Shown here: positions 23,644 to 31,964 of the stretch, piece by piece
Layout: every line of letters begins with the position of its first letter
Position numbering within the stretch: position 1 is the stretch's first letter
NCBI RefSeq assembly: GCF_002091955.1
Contig: NZ_MKKY01000023.1
Coordinates: 1-38,178 of the forward strand
Source: Rhodococcus sp. 1168
GTDB lineage: Bacteria > Actinomycetota > Actinomycetes > Mycobacteriales > Mycobacteriaceae
Length of the DNA: 38,178 bases
Reading direction: 5' to 3'
Made by a program: the position numbers and the translations under genes
Notes under the pieces: generated by a model
The model's database searches: none
What the model saw: only the letters and a program-made list of their open reading frames with translations
What the model was told of the DNA's origin: nothing

Positions 23644-23853
23644 ATGGCAACCAAGTTCTCGGTAGGCGACCACGTGCGTTGGAACTCCGAAGCAGGGTAC
23701 GTGCAAGGCACGATCACGCGAGTCCACACCGAAGACGTCGACTACAAGGGGCATATGCGCCGCTGCAGCCCGGACGAGCCTCAGTATGAAATCAAGAGTG
23801 ACAAGACCGACCACGTTGCGATGCACAAGGGCAGCGCGTTGACGAAGATCTGA
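23644..23853 (+). CDS. DUF2945/HVA1-like TUDOR-domain protein
   Basis: This 69-residue protein matches the DUF2945 (hypervirulence-associated protein, HVA1-like) family along its whole length. It has FSVGDHVRWNSEAGYVQGTI at the start, a basic segment with DYKGHMRR, then DEPQYEIKSDKTDHVAMHKGSAL and KI at the end. The fold is a small TUDOR-like barrel and the biochemical role is unknown. ATG 23644 is chosen over an in-frame start at 23602 because the family begins here and AGGGG lies 8 bases upstream. Confidence 0.88.
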   Translation: MATKFSVGDHVRWNSEAGYVQGTITRVHTEDVDYKGHMRRCSPDEPQYEIKSDKTDHVAMHKGSALTKI

Positions 23854-23901
23854 TCCACGAACCCGACCTCGCGACCGAGCAGGGAGATTAGGTTGGGAAG
23901 T

Positions 23902-24276
23902 ATGACCGATGATGTGGAAAAGCGATGGCATGACCCTGGGGGGTCTGGCGGTGTCCGCCGTGCAGCCCTGTTCACCGTCTCGGTCATCGTCAGTGCGCTG
24001 GTGGTGATGGTCGGATGCATCATGTGGGCGGCCTGGGGGCCGCACTCGGGTCAGTGTCGCGACGCAGCGTTTGCGGTGTGCGCCGAGCCGGAGCGAACGA
24101 TTCTTCTCGTTGTTCCGTCCGCTCTGTTGCTGCTCGGCGGGTTGTTCGCGTTCGTTCAGACATACCGGGTGTGGCGAAAAGGTGGCACTTGGCCGATTTG
24201 GCAGGGAGCTGGATGGGCCTTGTTGGCCTCGATGGTCATCTACATGTCGATGTCGTTGAGCGTGTTGAGTCGATAA
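23902..24276 (+). CDS. small integral membrane protein (three predicted helices)
   Basis: This 124-residue protein has a charged N-terminus (MTDDVEKRWHDPGG) and three hydrophobic helices at about residues 22-46, 67-89 and 100-121. A short loop between helices 1 and 2 carries two cysteines (GQCRD and VCAEPE), which could form a disulfide outside the membrane. A TTG at 23893 in the same frame could add three residues. It sits between the DUF2945 gene and the LapA-domain gene on the same strand. It resembles uncharacterised membrane proteins of mycobacteria and rhodococci, and no function can be given. Confidence 0.75.
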   Translation: MTDDVEKRWHDPGGSGGVRRAALFTVSVIVSALVVMVGCIMWAAWGPHSGQCRDAAFAVCAEPERTILLVVPSALLLLGGLFAFVQTYRVWRKGGTWPIWQGAGWALLASMVIYMSMSLSVLSR

Positions 24277-24387
24277 CGCTCGACGCCGAATCGAAGCGGC
24301 CGACCGAAAGGTATCCAAGTGAAGGCGTCGGTTTCGCCTCGCCATGCGCCGGGTAGCTACCTGTCGCCACCTCGACAAGGAGCCACG

Positions 24388-24684
24388 ATGAGCGATCGAC
24401 CTCAGCAACCCGAGACCACCACAACAACTTCTACGCAACCCGCGGCGCGTTCCTCTCCTAGCGTAACGCGAATTCTCACCGGAGTTGCCGCTGTATTTTT
24501 GGTGATCGCGTTGGTGATATTCGTATTGCAGAACACCGAAAAGGCCCACGTCGAATTTCTCGGATTGAACCTCGATGTCGCTCAGGGTGTGTCACTACTT
24601 CTAGCCGCGATCGTCGGCTTTCTGATCGCAGTCCTCGGTAGTGGTGTTATGCGCCTACGACGCCGGGTGCACAATCGCCACTGA
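24388..24684 (+). CDS. LapA-domain (DUF1049) membrane protein
   Basis: This 98-residue protein has a threonine- and serine-rich cytoplasmic N-terminus and two membrane helices (about 34-52 and 68-88). These are joined by a loop with LQNTEKAHVEFLGLNLDV, the family signature, and it ends in a basic tail (RLRRRVHNRH). LapA-domain (DUF1049) proteins help assemble envelope lipids in Gram-negative bacteria; in actinobacteria their role is not established. ATG 24388 has AAGGAG 5 bases upstream, so the longer frame from 24319 is not used. It is the last gene of the small-gene patch; 175 bases without a gene separate it from the convergent synthetase gene. Confidence 0.88.
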   Translation: MSDRPQQPETTTTTSTQPAARSSPSVTRILTGVAAVFLVIALVIFVLQNTEKAHVEFLGLNLDVAQGVSLLLAAIVGFLIAVLGSGVMRLRRRVHNRH

Positions 24685-24859
24685 ACCAGCCGCAGCTAGG
24701 AAGCAAGTTCTGCTATCAACGCCTGGATACTGAGACTGTTTTCTGCTCTGATTCGCCACACTGCGTACAGAGGAAGTGCGGCCGGTGAGTCATGCAAGGC
24801 ATACGGCCTGTGAGAAGGCCGCCGGTGCGATTCGGATCCCAGCGGGCAGAGTCGACGGG

Positions 24860-26647
24860 TCAGGAATACAGATCGCTGATGTCGGCTCGGTGAACTTCGT
24901 GGATTATGTTGCGCTTGAGCTTGAGTGTCGGCGTCAGTTCGCCGCTCTCCTGGGTGAAGTCGCGTTGGAGGATCGTGTACTTCTTGATCTTTTCGGGGTT
25001 GGACACTTTCTTGTTCGCCTCTGCCACGGCCGTATCGATTTCAGCGATCAAATCGGCGTTGGTCACCAGGTCGGAGGTTGTCGTGGTGGGAGGAAGGCCG
25101 TTCCGCTCGACCCAAGCGGGCAAGGTCTCCGGGTCGAGTGTGATCAGTGCGCCGATGAACGGCTGAGCGTCACCGACCACGATGCACTGGCTGATCAGTG
25201 GGTGTGCGCGCATCGAATCTTCCAGGCCCGCCGGCGCGACGTTCTTGCCACCCGCGGTGACGATGATTTCCTTCTTACGACCGGTAATCGAGACGAATCC
25301 CTCATTGTCGATCGAGCCGAGGTCGCCGGTGTGGAACCAACCGTCGATTATCGATTCGGCAGTTGCCTTCTCGTTCTTCCAGTAGCCGGCAAATACGACC
25401 GGACCGCGAAGGAGAAGTTCGCCATCGTCGGCGATACGCGCGGTGTGGCCGTCGACCGGTTTGCCTACCGTGCCGATGCGTTGCGCATTGGAGGTGTTGA
25501 TCGCGAAGGCGGCGCTCGATTCGGTGAGTCCGTATCCCTCATAGATCGGGATACCGGCCCCACGGAAGTAGTGACCCAGGCGTGCGCCGAGCGCGGCGCC
25601 ACCGGAGAATGCTTGCTTGCACTCTCCACCGAGAGCTGAGCGCAGCTTCGAATAGACGAGCTTGTCGAATATCGCGTGTTTGATTCTGAGTGCTATTCCT
25701 GGGCCGCGCTTTTCGAGGGATTCGCTATATTCGATGGCCGTTGCTGTGGCTCTGTCGAAGATGCCGGCCTTGCCGTTGTCCACGGCCTTTTGGCGCGCCG
25801 AGTTGTAGACCTTCTCGAAGACCCGGGGCACCGAGAGGATGAAGGTGGGCTTGAAATCGGCGAACTGGTCGAGGAGCGTCGTCAAATCCGAAGTGTGGGC
25901 AACGGTTACTTTCGACTCGAAAGCGCCGAATGAGATCGCTCGCGCGAACGCATGGGCGAGCGGCAGAAACATCAGAGTCCTTTTGCCCGGGATCATCGAA
26001 TCCGGTAGTGCCAGCTGGCAAACGGCCGCTTGCGCATAGAAGTTGGCATGAGTCAGCTGGACACCCTTGGGGCGTCCCGTTGTGCCGGAGGTATAGATCA
26101 GGGTCGCGGGTGAGGTGGCAGTGACCTGGTGACGACGAGTGTGCAGTTCTTCGTCGGTGATTGTGGAGCCGCGGTTGGCAAGCTCGTCGATCGCACCCGA
26201 CTCGATGACCAGAACCTCGCGGAGAGTGGCGGCGCCGTCGGTGACTTCCTGGTGGATTTCCGCGTGCCCGGTCGTTTCGACCACGAGAAGTGTTGTGGCG
26301 GAATCCTCGAGGATCCACTGTGCCTGATCGGGTGAGGATGTCTCGTAAATCGAGTCAGTGCATCCGCCGGCAGTCCAGATGGCGTAGTCGAAAACGACCC
26401 ACTCGTAGCGGGTCGAAGAGAGGATGGCGACGCGGTCGCCGAGCTCCAGCCCTGACGCAATCAGGCCCTTTGCGACTGCGGACACTTGCTTCGCGAATTG
26501 AGCTGCGGTGACGTCGATCCATCCACCGTTCGATGGCCGCTTGAACGGTGTGAATGTGGGGTCTTCCTCAGCATGACGGAATACGGAGTCGGCCATCGAC
26601 ACGTCGGCCGGAATCGAGAACGACTGAGGAACTGAGAACTCACGCAC
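24860..26647 (-). CDS. long-chain acyl-CoA synthetase (FadD15-like)
   Basis: This 595-residue AMP-forming ligase activates long-chain fatty acids. The adenylation motifs are IYTSGTTGRPKGVQLTH (about 180-196), YGLTESSA (about 370), GWFHTGDLGSID (about 436) and the GRKKEII hinge (about 452); a C-terminal KLKRNII lysine follows. The large size and HAFARAISFGAF segment match the FadD15/FAA1-type group rather than the 515-residue ligase at 13556. The start GTG 26647 is chosen because GGAGAG lies 6 bases upstream and the family begins near REFSVP; the frame to 26671 lacks a ribosome site. It is the last gene of the aldehyde dehydrogenase-SDR-synthetase operon. Confidence 0.93.
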   Translation of the reverse strand: MREFSVPQSFSIPADVSMADSVFRHAEEDPTFTPFKRPSNGGWIDVTAAQFAKQVSAVAKGLIASGLELGDRVAILSSTRYEWVVFDYAIWTAGGCTDSIYETSSPDQAQWILEDSATTLLVVETTGHAEIHQEVTDGAATLREVLVIESGAIDELANRGSTITDEELHTRRHQVTATSPATLIYTSGTTGRPKGVQLTHANFYAQAAVCQLALPDSMIPGKRTLMFLPLAHAFARAISFGAFESKVTVAHTSDLTTLLDQFADFKPTFILSVPRVFEKVYNSARQKAVDNGKAGIFDRATATAIEYSESLEKRGPGIALRIKHAIFDKLVYSKLRSALGGECKQAFSGGAALGARLGHYFRGAGIPIYEGYGLTESSAAFAINTSNAQRIGTVGKPVDGHTARIADDGELLLRGPVVFAGYWKNEKATAESIIDGWFHTGDLGSIDNEGFVSITGRKKEIIVTAGGKNVAPAGLEDSMRAHPLISQCIVVGDAQPFIGALITLDPETLPAWVERNGLPPTTTTSDLVTNADLIAEIDTAVAEANKKVSNPEKIKKYTILQRDFTQESGELTPTLKLKRNIIHEVHRADISDLYS

Positions 26648-26710
26648 TATTGACTCTCCAAGGACGGGCACTGTTGGCTGTTTCGACGAAGCTGCGTTTC
26701 GGGCGGACTT

Positions 26711-27538
26711 TCAGCCGTGACGAGCCCGCTCCTCGTAGGCCTGCCGAGCAGTGATGTCGACGTCGTCGAGAAATACCTTGTCCGTGTGGAGCGCACGGTT
26801 GAGGGCTTCGCCGATCCGACGCGGAAAGAACTTTTGACTTGCAGCGAGGGCACCGACGAGCTTGGTCACCCGCACCTTCGGTTTGGGGTTTTCGATCAGT
26901 GAGACGATGGCGCGTGCAATATCCTCCGGCTCGGCGTTCTTGAGTCCGGGAATCCCCTTGGTGCCGGCAGTGAGCTCGGTGTTGACGAAAGACGGTAGCA
27001 CTGCGGAAAACTCGATTCCGGTGCCGCGGTGCTCCACCCGGGCCGCGTCAGTGAAGCCGACGACGGCATATTTGCTGGCGCAGTAGGTGGCCAGACCCGG
27101 TGTGTAAATCTCGCCTGCAAGTGAGGCGATGTTGATCACGTGGCCACGGCCGCGCGGCAACATTCGCCGAGCCGCCAGTTTGGAACCGGTGATCACGCCG
27201 AGGACATTGATATCGAGGATCCGGCGAGTGACCGCGTCGGGCTCGTCCACGATTCGGCCCGCAGGCATGATGCCGGCGTTGTTGACGAGCACGTCGATAG
27301 GTCCGAGCTTTGCTTCCACGTCGTCGAGGAAGGCCTCGAACGATTCGGAGTCCGTTACGTCGAGCTTGCTGTAGCTGAGCAGGTCGAGTTCGGTCGCGGA
27401 CTCTTTCAGTTCGACGTCGTCGATGTCCCCGATCGCTACTTTTGCGCCGAGTTGGGTCAGGGCCGTGGCAGTAGCGAATCCGATTCCTCGGGCACCGCCG
27501 GTGATCGCGATGACGCGACCACGTAGAGAATTGGTCAT
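26711..27538 (-). CDS. short-chain dehydrogenase/reductase (SDR)
   Basis: This 275-residue classical SDR has TGGARGIG (about 14-21), D in LDVTD, NNAG (about 88-91), catalytic serine in INIASLAG and the active-site YCASK. The GDIDD segment after strand 2 suggests NAD use. The family members closest in style act on fatty alcohols or keto-acyl substrates, but the substrate cannot be assigned. It lies 20 bases after the aldehyde dehydrogenase gene and 63 bases before the synthetase gene. An alcohol-aldehyde-acid-acyl-CoA series fits the three enzymes, and that order is inference. Confidence 0.92.
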   Translation of the reverse strand: MTNSLRGRVIAITGGARGIGFATATALTQLGAKVAIGDIDDVELKESATELDLLSYSKLDVTDSESFEAFLDDVEAKLGPIDVLVNNAGIMPAGRIVDEPDAVTRRILDINVLGVITGSKLAARRMLPRGRGHVINIASLAGEIYTPGLATYCASKYAVVGFTDAARVEHRGTGIEFSAVLPSFVNTELTAGTKGIPGLKNAEPEDIARAIVSLIENPKPKVRVTKLVGALAASQKFFPRRIGEALNRALHTDKVFLDDVDITARQAYEERARHG

Positions 27539-27558
27539 GTTCCGTCCTTCTATGGTCG

Positions 27559-29112
27559 TTATAGGGACTTCGAGCGGCTTGTCACCGACAAGCGACGGCG
27601 TGGGTCACGCGCGACGAGGGCGCGCAGGACGCGGCCTACGAGTCGACCGCGGATCGGCGAGTACGGGTACCACAGCAATTCGCGCTTCAACTTGGGTCCG
27701 CGTGGCACTGTGATCGCTTGCTGCCGAGTGTATTTCCGAATTCCGTACTCGCCACCGAACCGTGCGCCGAGACCGGATTGCTTCCAGCCCCCATGTGGTA
27801 GTCCCAGCGCGAACAGGTTGGAGAAGGCGTCGTTGATGTTCACCGCGCCGGCCTCGAGTCGGCGGGCGATCTCCTCGCCGCGGGCTCGGTCCCCACACCA
27901 CACGGTTGCGGACAGTCCGTACTCGGAATCGTTGGCCAAGCGCACGGCTTCATCGGCATCGGCGACCTTCACGACTGGGATCGTCGGCCCGAAGGTCTCT
28001 TCTCGGATGCAGGCCATCGATTGATCGACGTCGACGAGGACTGTCGGCTCGAAGAACGTGCCGGTGCTGCCAGCCTTGCCGCCGGTCAGGGCAGTGGCTC
28101 CGCCCTTCACAGCGTCGGCTACGTGCCGCGCGACAAGGTCGCGCTGGGCCGGGGTCGCCAGGGAGCCGATGTCGATTGCATACCCGTCGTCGTCGGCTCC
28201 TTGACGCAGCGAACCTACGAGCTTCGCGAGTCGTGCGACGAAGTCGTCGTAGACCGGTGCTTCGACGTAGACGCGTTCGATCGACACGCACACCTGTCCG
28301 GCGTTGAACAATCCGCCCCAAGCGATTCCGGCGGCTGCACGGTCCAGATCCGCATCCGCCAGCACGATGGCAGGATCCTTGCCGCCGAGTTCGAGGCTGC
28401 AGGGCACCAGTCGCTCGGCAGCCCGTATCGCGATCGCTCGACCGGTTGCAGTGGACCCGGTGAACTGCACGAAGTCCACTGAATCCACGACCGATGCGCC
28501 GGTGTCGCCACGGCCGGTGATTACCGAAAATACTGGGGGAGCGCCGATTTCCGACCATCCTCGCGCCAGTTCTACGGCTGCCAGCGGCGTTACCTCGGAT
28601 GGCTTGAGCAGCACAGCTGCACCAGCAAGCAGAGCCGGAATGATGTCCATCGCAGGCATCGCGAGCGGGAAATTCCAGGGCGTGATCACACCCACTACCT
28701 GATACGGGCGGAAGGTTTTGATCAGTCGTTTGCTCATCGACAGAGGGCCGTGCGGCTTTACCCGCTCATCGGCGAGAAACTTACCGGCGTTGTCAGCGAA
28801 ATAGTTGATCAGATCGCATGCAAGCGCAGGTTCGATGGCTGCTTCAGCGCGTGGCTTACCAGTCTCGGACTGCAGCACGTCGATGATGCGGTGCTCATTG
28901 TCGAGGAGCCAGTCCCGCAGCTTCCGTAGCCACGTGGATCTTCCTCCCGGCCCCAGCGCCTCCCACTCGGATTGGTGGGTGCGCAATCCTCGGACCGTGT
29001 CGGTTACCGCCGCGGCACCCTTGTCCGGGACAGATGCGACGAACCGGCCGTCTGCGGGGCAGTGCACGTCGATGCTCGGATGGTTCGTGTGCACTGTGGC
29101 CTCCGATGTCAT
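27559..29112 (-). CDS. aldehyde dehydrogenase (succinate-semialdehyde-type)
   Basis: This 517-residue aldehyde dehydrogenase has PWNFPLAMP (about 146), KPSEVTP (about 170), FTGSTATGR (about 217), the general base in LELGGKDPA (about 243) and the nucleophile cysteine in NAGQVCVSIERVYV (about 277). A C-terminal basic extension of about 25 residues ends in RSKSL. ATG 29112 is preferred to ATG 29142, which has no ribosome site. It heads the operon divergent from the PucR-type gene. Together with the SDR and FadD genes it probably handles an aliphatic alcohol or aldehyde. Confidence 0.92.
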   Translation of the reverse strand: MTSEATVHTNHPSIDVHCPADGRFVASVPDKGAAAVTDTVRGLRTHQSEWEALGPGGRSTWLRKLRDWLLDNEHRIIDVLQSETGKPRAEAAIEPALACDLINYFADNAGKFLADERVKPHGPLSMSKRLIKTFRPYQVVGVITPWNFPLAMPAMDIIPALLAGAAVLLKPSEVTPLAAVELARGWSEIGAPPVFSVITGRGDTGASVVDSVDFVQFTGSTATGRAIAIRAAERLVPCSLELGGKDPAIVLADADLDRAAAGIAWGGLFNAGQVCVSIERVYVEAPVYDDFVARLAKLVGSLRQGADDDGYAIDIGSLATPAQRDLVARHVADAVKGGATALTGGKAGSTGTFFEPTVLVDVDQSMACIREETFGPTIPVVKVADADEAVRLANDSEYGLSATVWCGDRARGEEIARRLEAGAVNINDAFSNLFALGLPHGGWKQSGLGARFGGEYGIRKYTRQQAITVPRGPKLKRELLWYPYSPIRGRLVGRVLRALVARDPRRRLSVTSRSKSL

Positions 29113-29244
29113 GCGAGCCCCGCCTTCTGTGATGTAAGACATTAACTATTACGATCGCACAATTGTCACACCGATTCTTGGCCAATCTGGCTAAATGGAG
29201 CGATGCAATTTGTGTGCGAAATCCAAAATGGAAGGGGTGTTTCC
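29113..29244. promoter_or_regulatory. divergent promoter region, aldehyde dehydrogenase operon / PucR
   Basis: The 132 bp between the two divergent genes contain two short perfect palindromes, ACAATTGT (29159-29166) and TTGGCCAA (29178-29185). Either could be a half of the site bound by the PucR-type regulator. The sites are short and the assignment is weak. Confidence 0.35.
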
Positions 29245-30501
29245 GTGTCCGCTGACGACATTGTCTTGGCTTGGCTCCGGGACTTCGCAGCGGAGGCCCT
29301 GATGCCGGAAACGCTGGACAGCCTCGTCGTGCGCTTCGCCGCCGCGATCGAAGCCGAGGTCCCCGAGGTGTCCGCGGACCGAGAGCTTCGAAGAGATTTG
29401 GGCGTCAGTACTCGTGAGCAGGGACGCGCCTTGCTGGTGTGGCTCACCGGTGATTCCTTGGAGGTAGCGCCCCCGCCGGCGGCGCATGATCTTGCGCGCA
29501 CAATCGCTCGCCGGGGTATGCATCTGAGGGTGCTGATGCAGATCTACCGCGTCGGGCAGAAGGCGCTGCTGAAGTTTGCGGCGGAGACCGCGAGTGAGCG
29601 CATCACGGACCCGGTGCTGGAACCGAAAGTTCTGATTCGATTGCTGCAGCGGGCAAGTCATTGGCTCAACGTCTCACTGGAGGTGCTCGCCGACACCTAC
29701 GGGCAAGAGAGGGAACGGGGATTGAGTGGCGCGTTCGCCCGGCGGGCGGAAACCGTTCAGGCGATCATGCGGGGTGAGATCGCGGACGTCGGGACGGCGT
29801 CGAATCGGTTGGACTACCCTTTGCTCCGGTATAACACTGCCCTTGTGCTGTGGTTCGAAGACTCGCAGCCCGAGCCTGCTGAAGACGGTATCGGGGTCTT
29901 GGATTCCGCTGCCCGTTCGCTCGCCGCAACAATCGGGGCTCGGCAACTGCTGACGGTGCCATCCGGATCGCGGGGTCTCTGGGCATGGATGTCTGCGGAT
30001 TGCGAACCAGATCTCACGGCGCTGGCTATCGGCGACGACGTTCCGACCGGTATTCGGGTAGCAATCGGTAATCCCGGCGTCGGAATGCATGGATTTCGTC
30101 AGAGTCACACGGAAGCTATTGCTGCCCAGCATATCTCAGAGTCTCGACCGGACCGTTCCCTGCTGATGCGCTATGCCGACATCGAGATTCTTCACTTGCT
30201 CGAAGGTAATACTGGCGCGGCCAGGGCAATGGTGTCCCGTGAACTCCGCGGCCTCGACGGTAGCGATGCATCCTCGGTGATGCTCCGTCGTACGCTGCGC
30301 AGCTATTTGGCGGCGAATCGCAGTCCGGACGCGGCCGCGCGGGCTCTCGGCGTCCACAAGAACACCGTGCGATACCGCATTCAACGCGCCGAGGAGTTGC
30401 TCGGACGTCCAATCGGACCGAACCGGCTGAAGTTGGAACTCGCGCTCGAGTACGCCGACGCCTACGGTCCGGTCGATTCGAACGGACTCGTCGGAGCATA
30501 G
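29245..30501 (+). CDS. PucR/CdaR-type transcriptional regulator
   Basis: This 418-residue regulator has an N-terminal helical domain (about 1-170, RsbT-co-antagonist-like), a central GGDEF-like region (about 170-320) and a C-terminal PucR helix-turn-helix (about 345-405) with ARALGVHKNTVRYRIQRAEELL. Such proteins usually activate the gene group beside them in response to a metabolite. It is divergent from the aldehyde dehydrogenase-SDR-synthetase operon, its probable target. GTG 29245 is preferred because GGAAGGGG lies 7 bases upstream; ATG 29203 in the same frame has only GGAG too close to it. Confidence 0.9.
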   Translation: MSADDIVLAWLRDFAAEALMPETLDSLVVRFAAAIEAEVPEVSADRELRRDLGVSTREQGRALLVWLTGDSLEVAPPPAAHDLARTIARRGMHLRVLMQIYRVGQKALLKFAAETASERITDPVLEPKVLIRLLQRASHWLNVSLEVLADTYGQERERGLSGAFARRAETVQAIMRGEIADVGTASNRLDYPLLRYNTALVLWFEDSQPEPAEDGIGVLDSAARSLAATIGARQLLTVPSGSRGLWAWMSADCEPDLTALAIGDDVPTGIRVAIGNPGVGMHGFRQSHTEAIAAQHISESRPDRSLLMRYADIEILHLLEGNTGAARAMVSRELRGLDGSDASSVMLRRTLRSYLAANRSPDAAARALGVHKNTVRYRIQRAEELLGRPIGPNRLKLELALEYADAYGPVDSNGLVGA

Positions 30502-30545
30502 GGGAGCGGATCTTGACAGATGTGACCTTGGTAACGCAGAGTGAG

Positions 30546-30575
30546 CCTATCTGACAGGACGCGCTGTCAGATAGG
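30546..30575. promoter_or_regulatory. perfect inverted repeat, 12-bp arms, before the P450 gene
   Basis: The arms CCTATCTGACAG and CTGTCAGATAGG are exact complements separated by the 6 bases GACGCG. The repeat ends 20 bp before the P450 start and begins 44 bp after the PucR gene. A TTGACA lies upstream at 30513-30518. The size and symmetry fit a TetR-type operator; the protein that binds it is not identified. Confidence 0.7.
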
Positions 30576-30595
30576 AACGAAGTCGAGGTTTCGTG

Positions 30596-31963
30596 ATGTC
30601 CAAGGTCCTGGCCGCCCCACCCGCTGGCTCGAACATGCACCCGATCTTGGGGCGATCCGGGATCCCCGGCGTCGGGCACTCGTTCGAATACATCCGCGAC
30701 CCACTGGCATTGATGCAAAAGCAATGGGACCGCTACGGCGAGGTCTCCTGGTTCTCGATGGTCGGGCGACGTTGGGTTGCGGTGCTCGGGCCGGATGCGT
30801 GCCAGGAAGTGCTGCAGAACAAGGACCGGGCATTCGTAAATGGCGACGGTTGGTCGGTGCTGATCGGCCCCTTCTTTCACGGTGGCCTGATGCTGCTCGA
30901 TTCCAAGGAACATCTGCGGCATCGTCGCATCATGCAGCAGGCGTTCACCCGATCGCGGCTCGAAAAAACTGTCGACGTGCTCAACCCGGCGCTGGACTCG
31001 GCGCTCGACGCGTGGGCTCCGGCAACCGGATTCCGTGCCTACACTGCCCTCAAAACCCTCACCCTCGATCTCGCCACCGAAATCTTCATGGGCGGCGCGG
31101 AGGACTCCACCGCCAGTGAGATAGCCTCGGTCAAAGAAGCTTTCGTCGATTGTGTGCAGGCGGCTACCTCGGTGGTCCGCTACCCGGTCCCGGGTACGAG
31201 GTGGAAGCGGGGGCTCGATGGCCGTCGGGTGCTCGAGGACTTCTTCCGGCATTACCTACCGGCACGTCGAGCCCGCGAAACGGATGATCTGTTCTCCGTG
31301 CTCTGCTACATCGAGTCGGAGGACGGTCAACGCTTCAGCGACGACGAGGTCATCGATCACATGATCTTCCTTCTGATGGCCGCCCACGACACCTCCACGA
31401 TCACCATTTCCACAATGATGCAGTACCTGGGTCAGCACCCACAGTGGCAGGACAGATGCCGGATGGAGTCGCTCGCGTTGGGAACCTCAGCGCCCAGCTA
31501 TGGCGATCTCGATGAACTGAGCAGCCTCGATCTGGTCATGAAGGAATGCCTTCGGCTTGTCTCACCGGTGCCGGTGATGGCGCGCCGAGCAGTGCACGAC
31601 ACCGAAATTCAGGGGCATTTCGTCCCTGCGGGAAGCTACGCAGCGGTGGTCCCACACTTCACCCATCACATGTCGCAATACTGGCCCGAACCCGAACGGT
31701 TCGATCCCGAGCGCTTCGCGGACGACAGACGTGAAGACAAGGTGCACCGATACGCCTGGGAGCCGTTCGGCGGCGGTGTACACAAGTGCCTCGGTATGTC
31801 TTTCGCCGGTGCCGAGATCAAGACGATCATGCATCACCTGCTGCTCCGATTCGACTGGCACGTCGACGCGGATTACGTTGCACCACTCGACTTCACCTCG
31901 CTGCCTTTCCCCTCCGACGGCCAACCGATCGATCTGCGTCGTCTACTGACAGCTGATCGGTGA
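30596..31963 (+). CDS. cytochrome P450
   Basis: This 455-residue heme monooxygenase shows the I-helix motif MAAHDTSTI (about 261), the K-helix ExxR as KECLR (about 316) and the heme loop FGGGVHKCLG with the ligand Cys398. It has an unusual AHDT in place of the more common AGxDT. No membrane anchor is present, so it is soluble and must get electrons from a separate ferredoxin system, which is not encoded next to it. ATG 30596 has GAGG 7 bases upstream. The gene is convergent with the acyl-CoA dehydrogenase gene (one base between the stops) and has a strong inverted repeat in its promoter. The CYP family and substrate cannot be assigned by eye; a sterol or lipid is possible. Confidence 0.94.
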   Translation: MSKVLAAPPAGSNMHPILGRSGIPGVGHSFEYIRDPLALMQKQWDRYGEVSWFSMVGRRWVAVLGPDACQEVLQNKDRAFVNGDGWSVLIGPFFHGGLMLLDSKEHLRHRRIMQQAFTRSRLEKTVDVLNPALDSALDAWAPATGFRAYTALKTLTLDLATEIFMGGAEDSTASEIASVKEAFVDCVQAATSVVRYPVPGTRWKRGLDGRRVLEDFFRHYLPARRARETDDLFSVLCYIESEDGQRFSDDEVIDHMIFLLMAAHDTSTITISTMMQYLGQHPQWQDRCRMESLALGTSAPSYGDLDELSSLDLVMKECLRLVSPVPVMARRAVHDTEIQGHFVPAGSYAAVVPHFTHHMSQYWPEPERFDPERFADDRREDKVHRYAWEPFGGGVHKCLGMSFAGAEIKTIMHHLLLRFDWHVDADYVAPLDFTSLPFPSDGQPIDLRRLLTADR

Positions 31964-31964
31964 C

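Noticed and set aside
24750..24880. Segment with GCCGGTGCGATTCGG and GGTCAGGAATAC that recalls parts of a cobalamin riboswitch.
   Set aside because: The blocks are only loosely similar, the 3' part overlaps the synthetase stop on the other strand, and no plus-strand gene follows. A covariance-model search would be needed to revive it.
30513..30550. TTGACA at 30513-30518 as the -35 of the P450 promoter.
   Set aside because: No convincing -10 hexamer lies 16-19 bases downstream, so a full promoter is not claimed.
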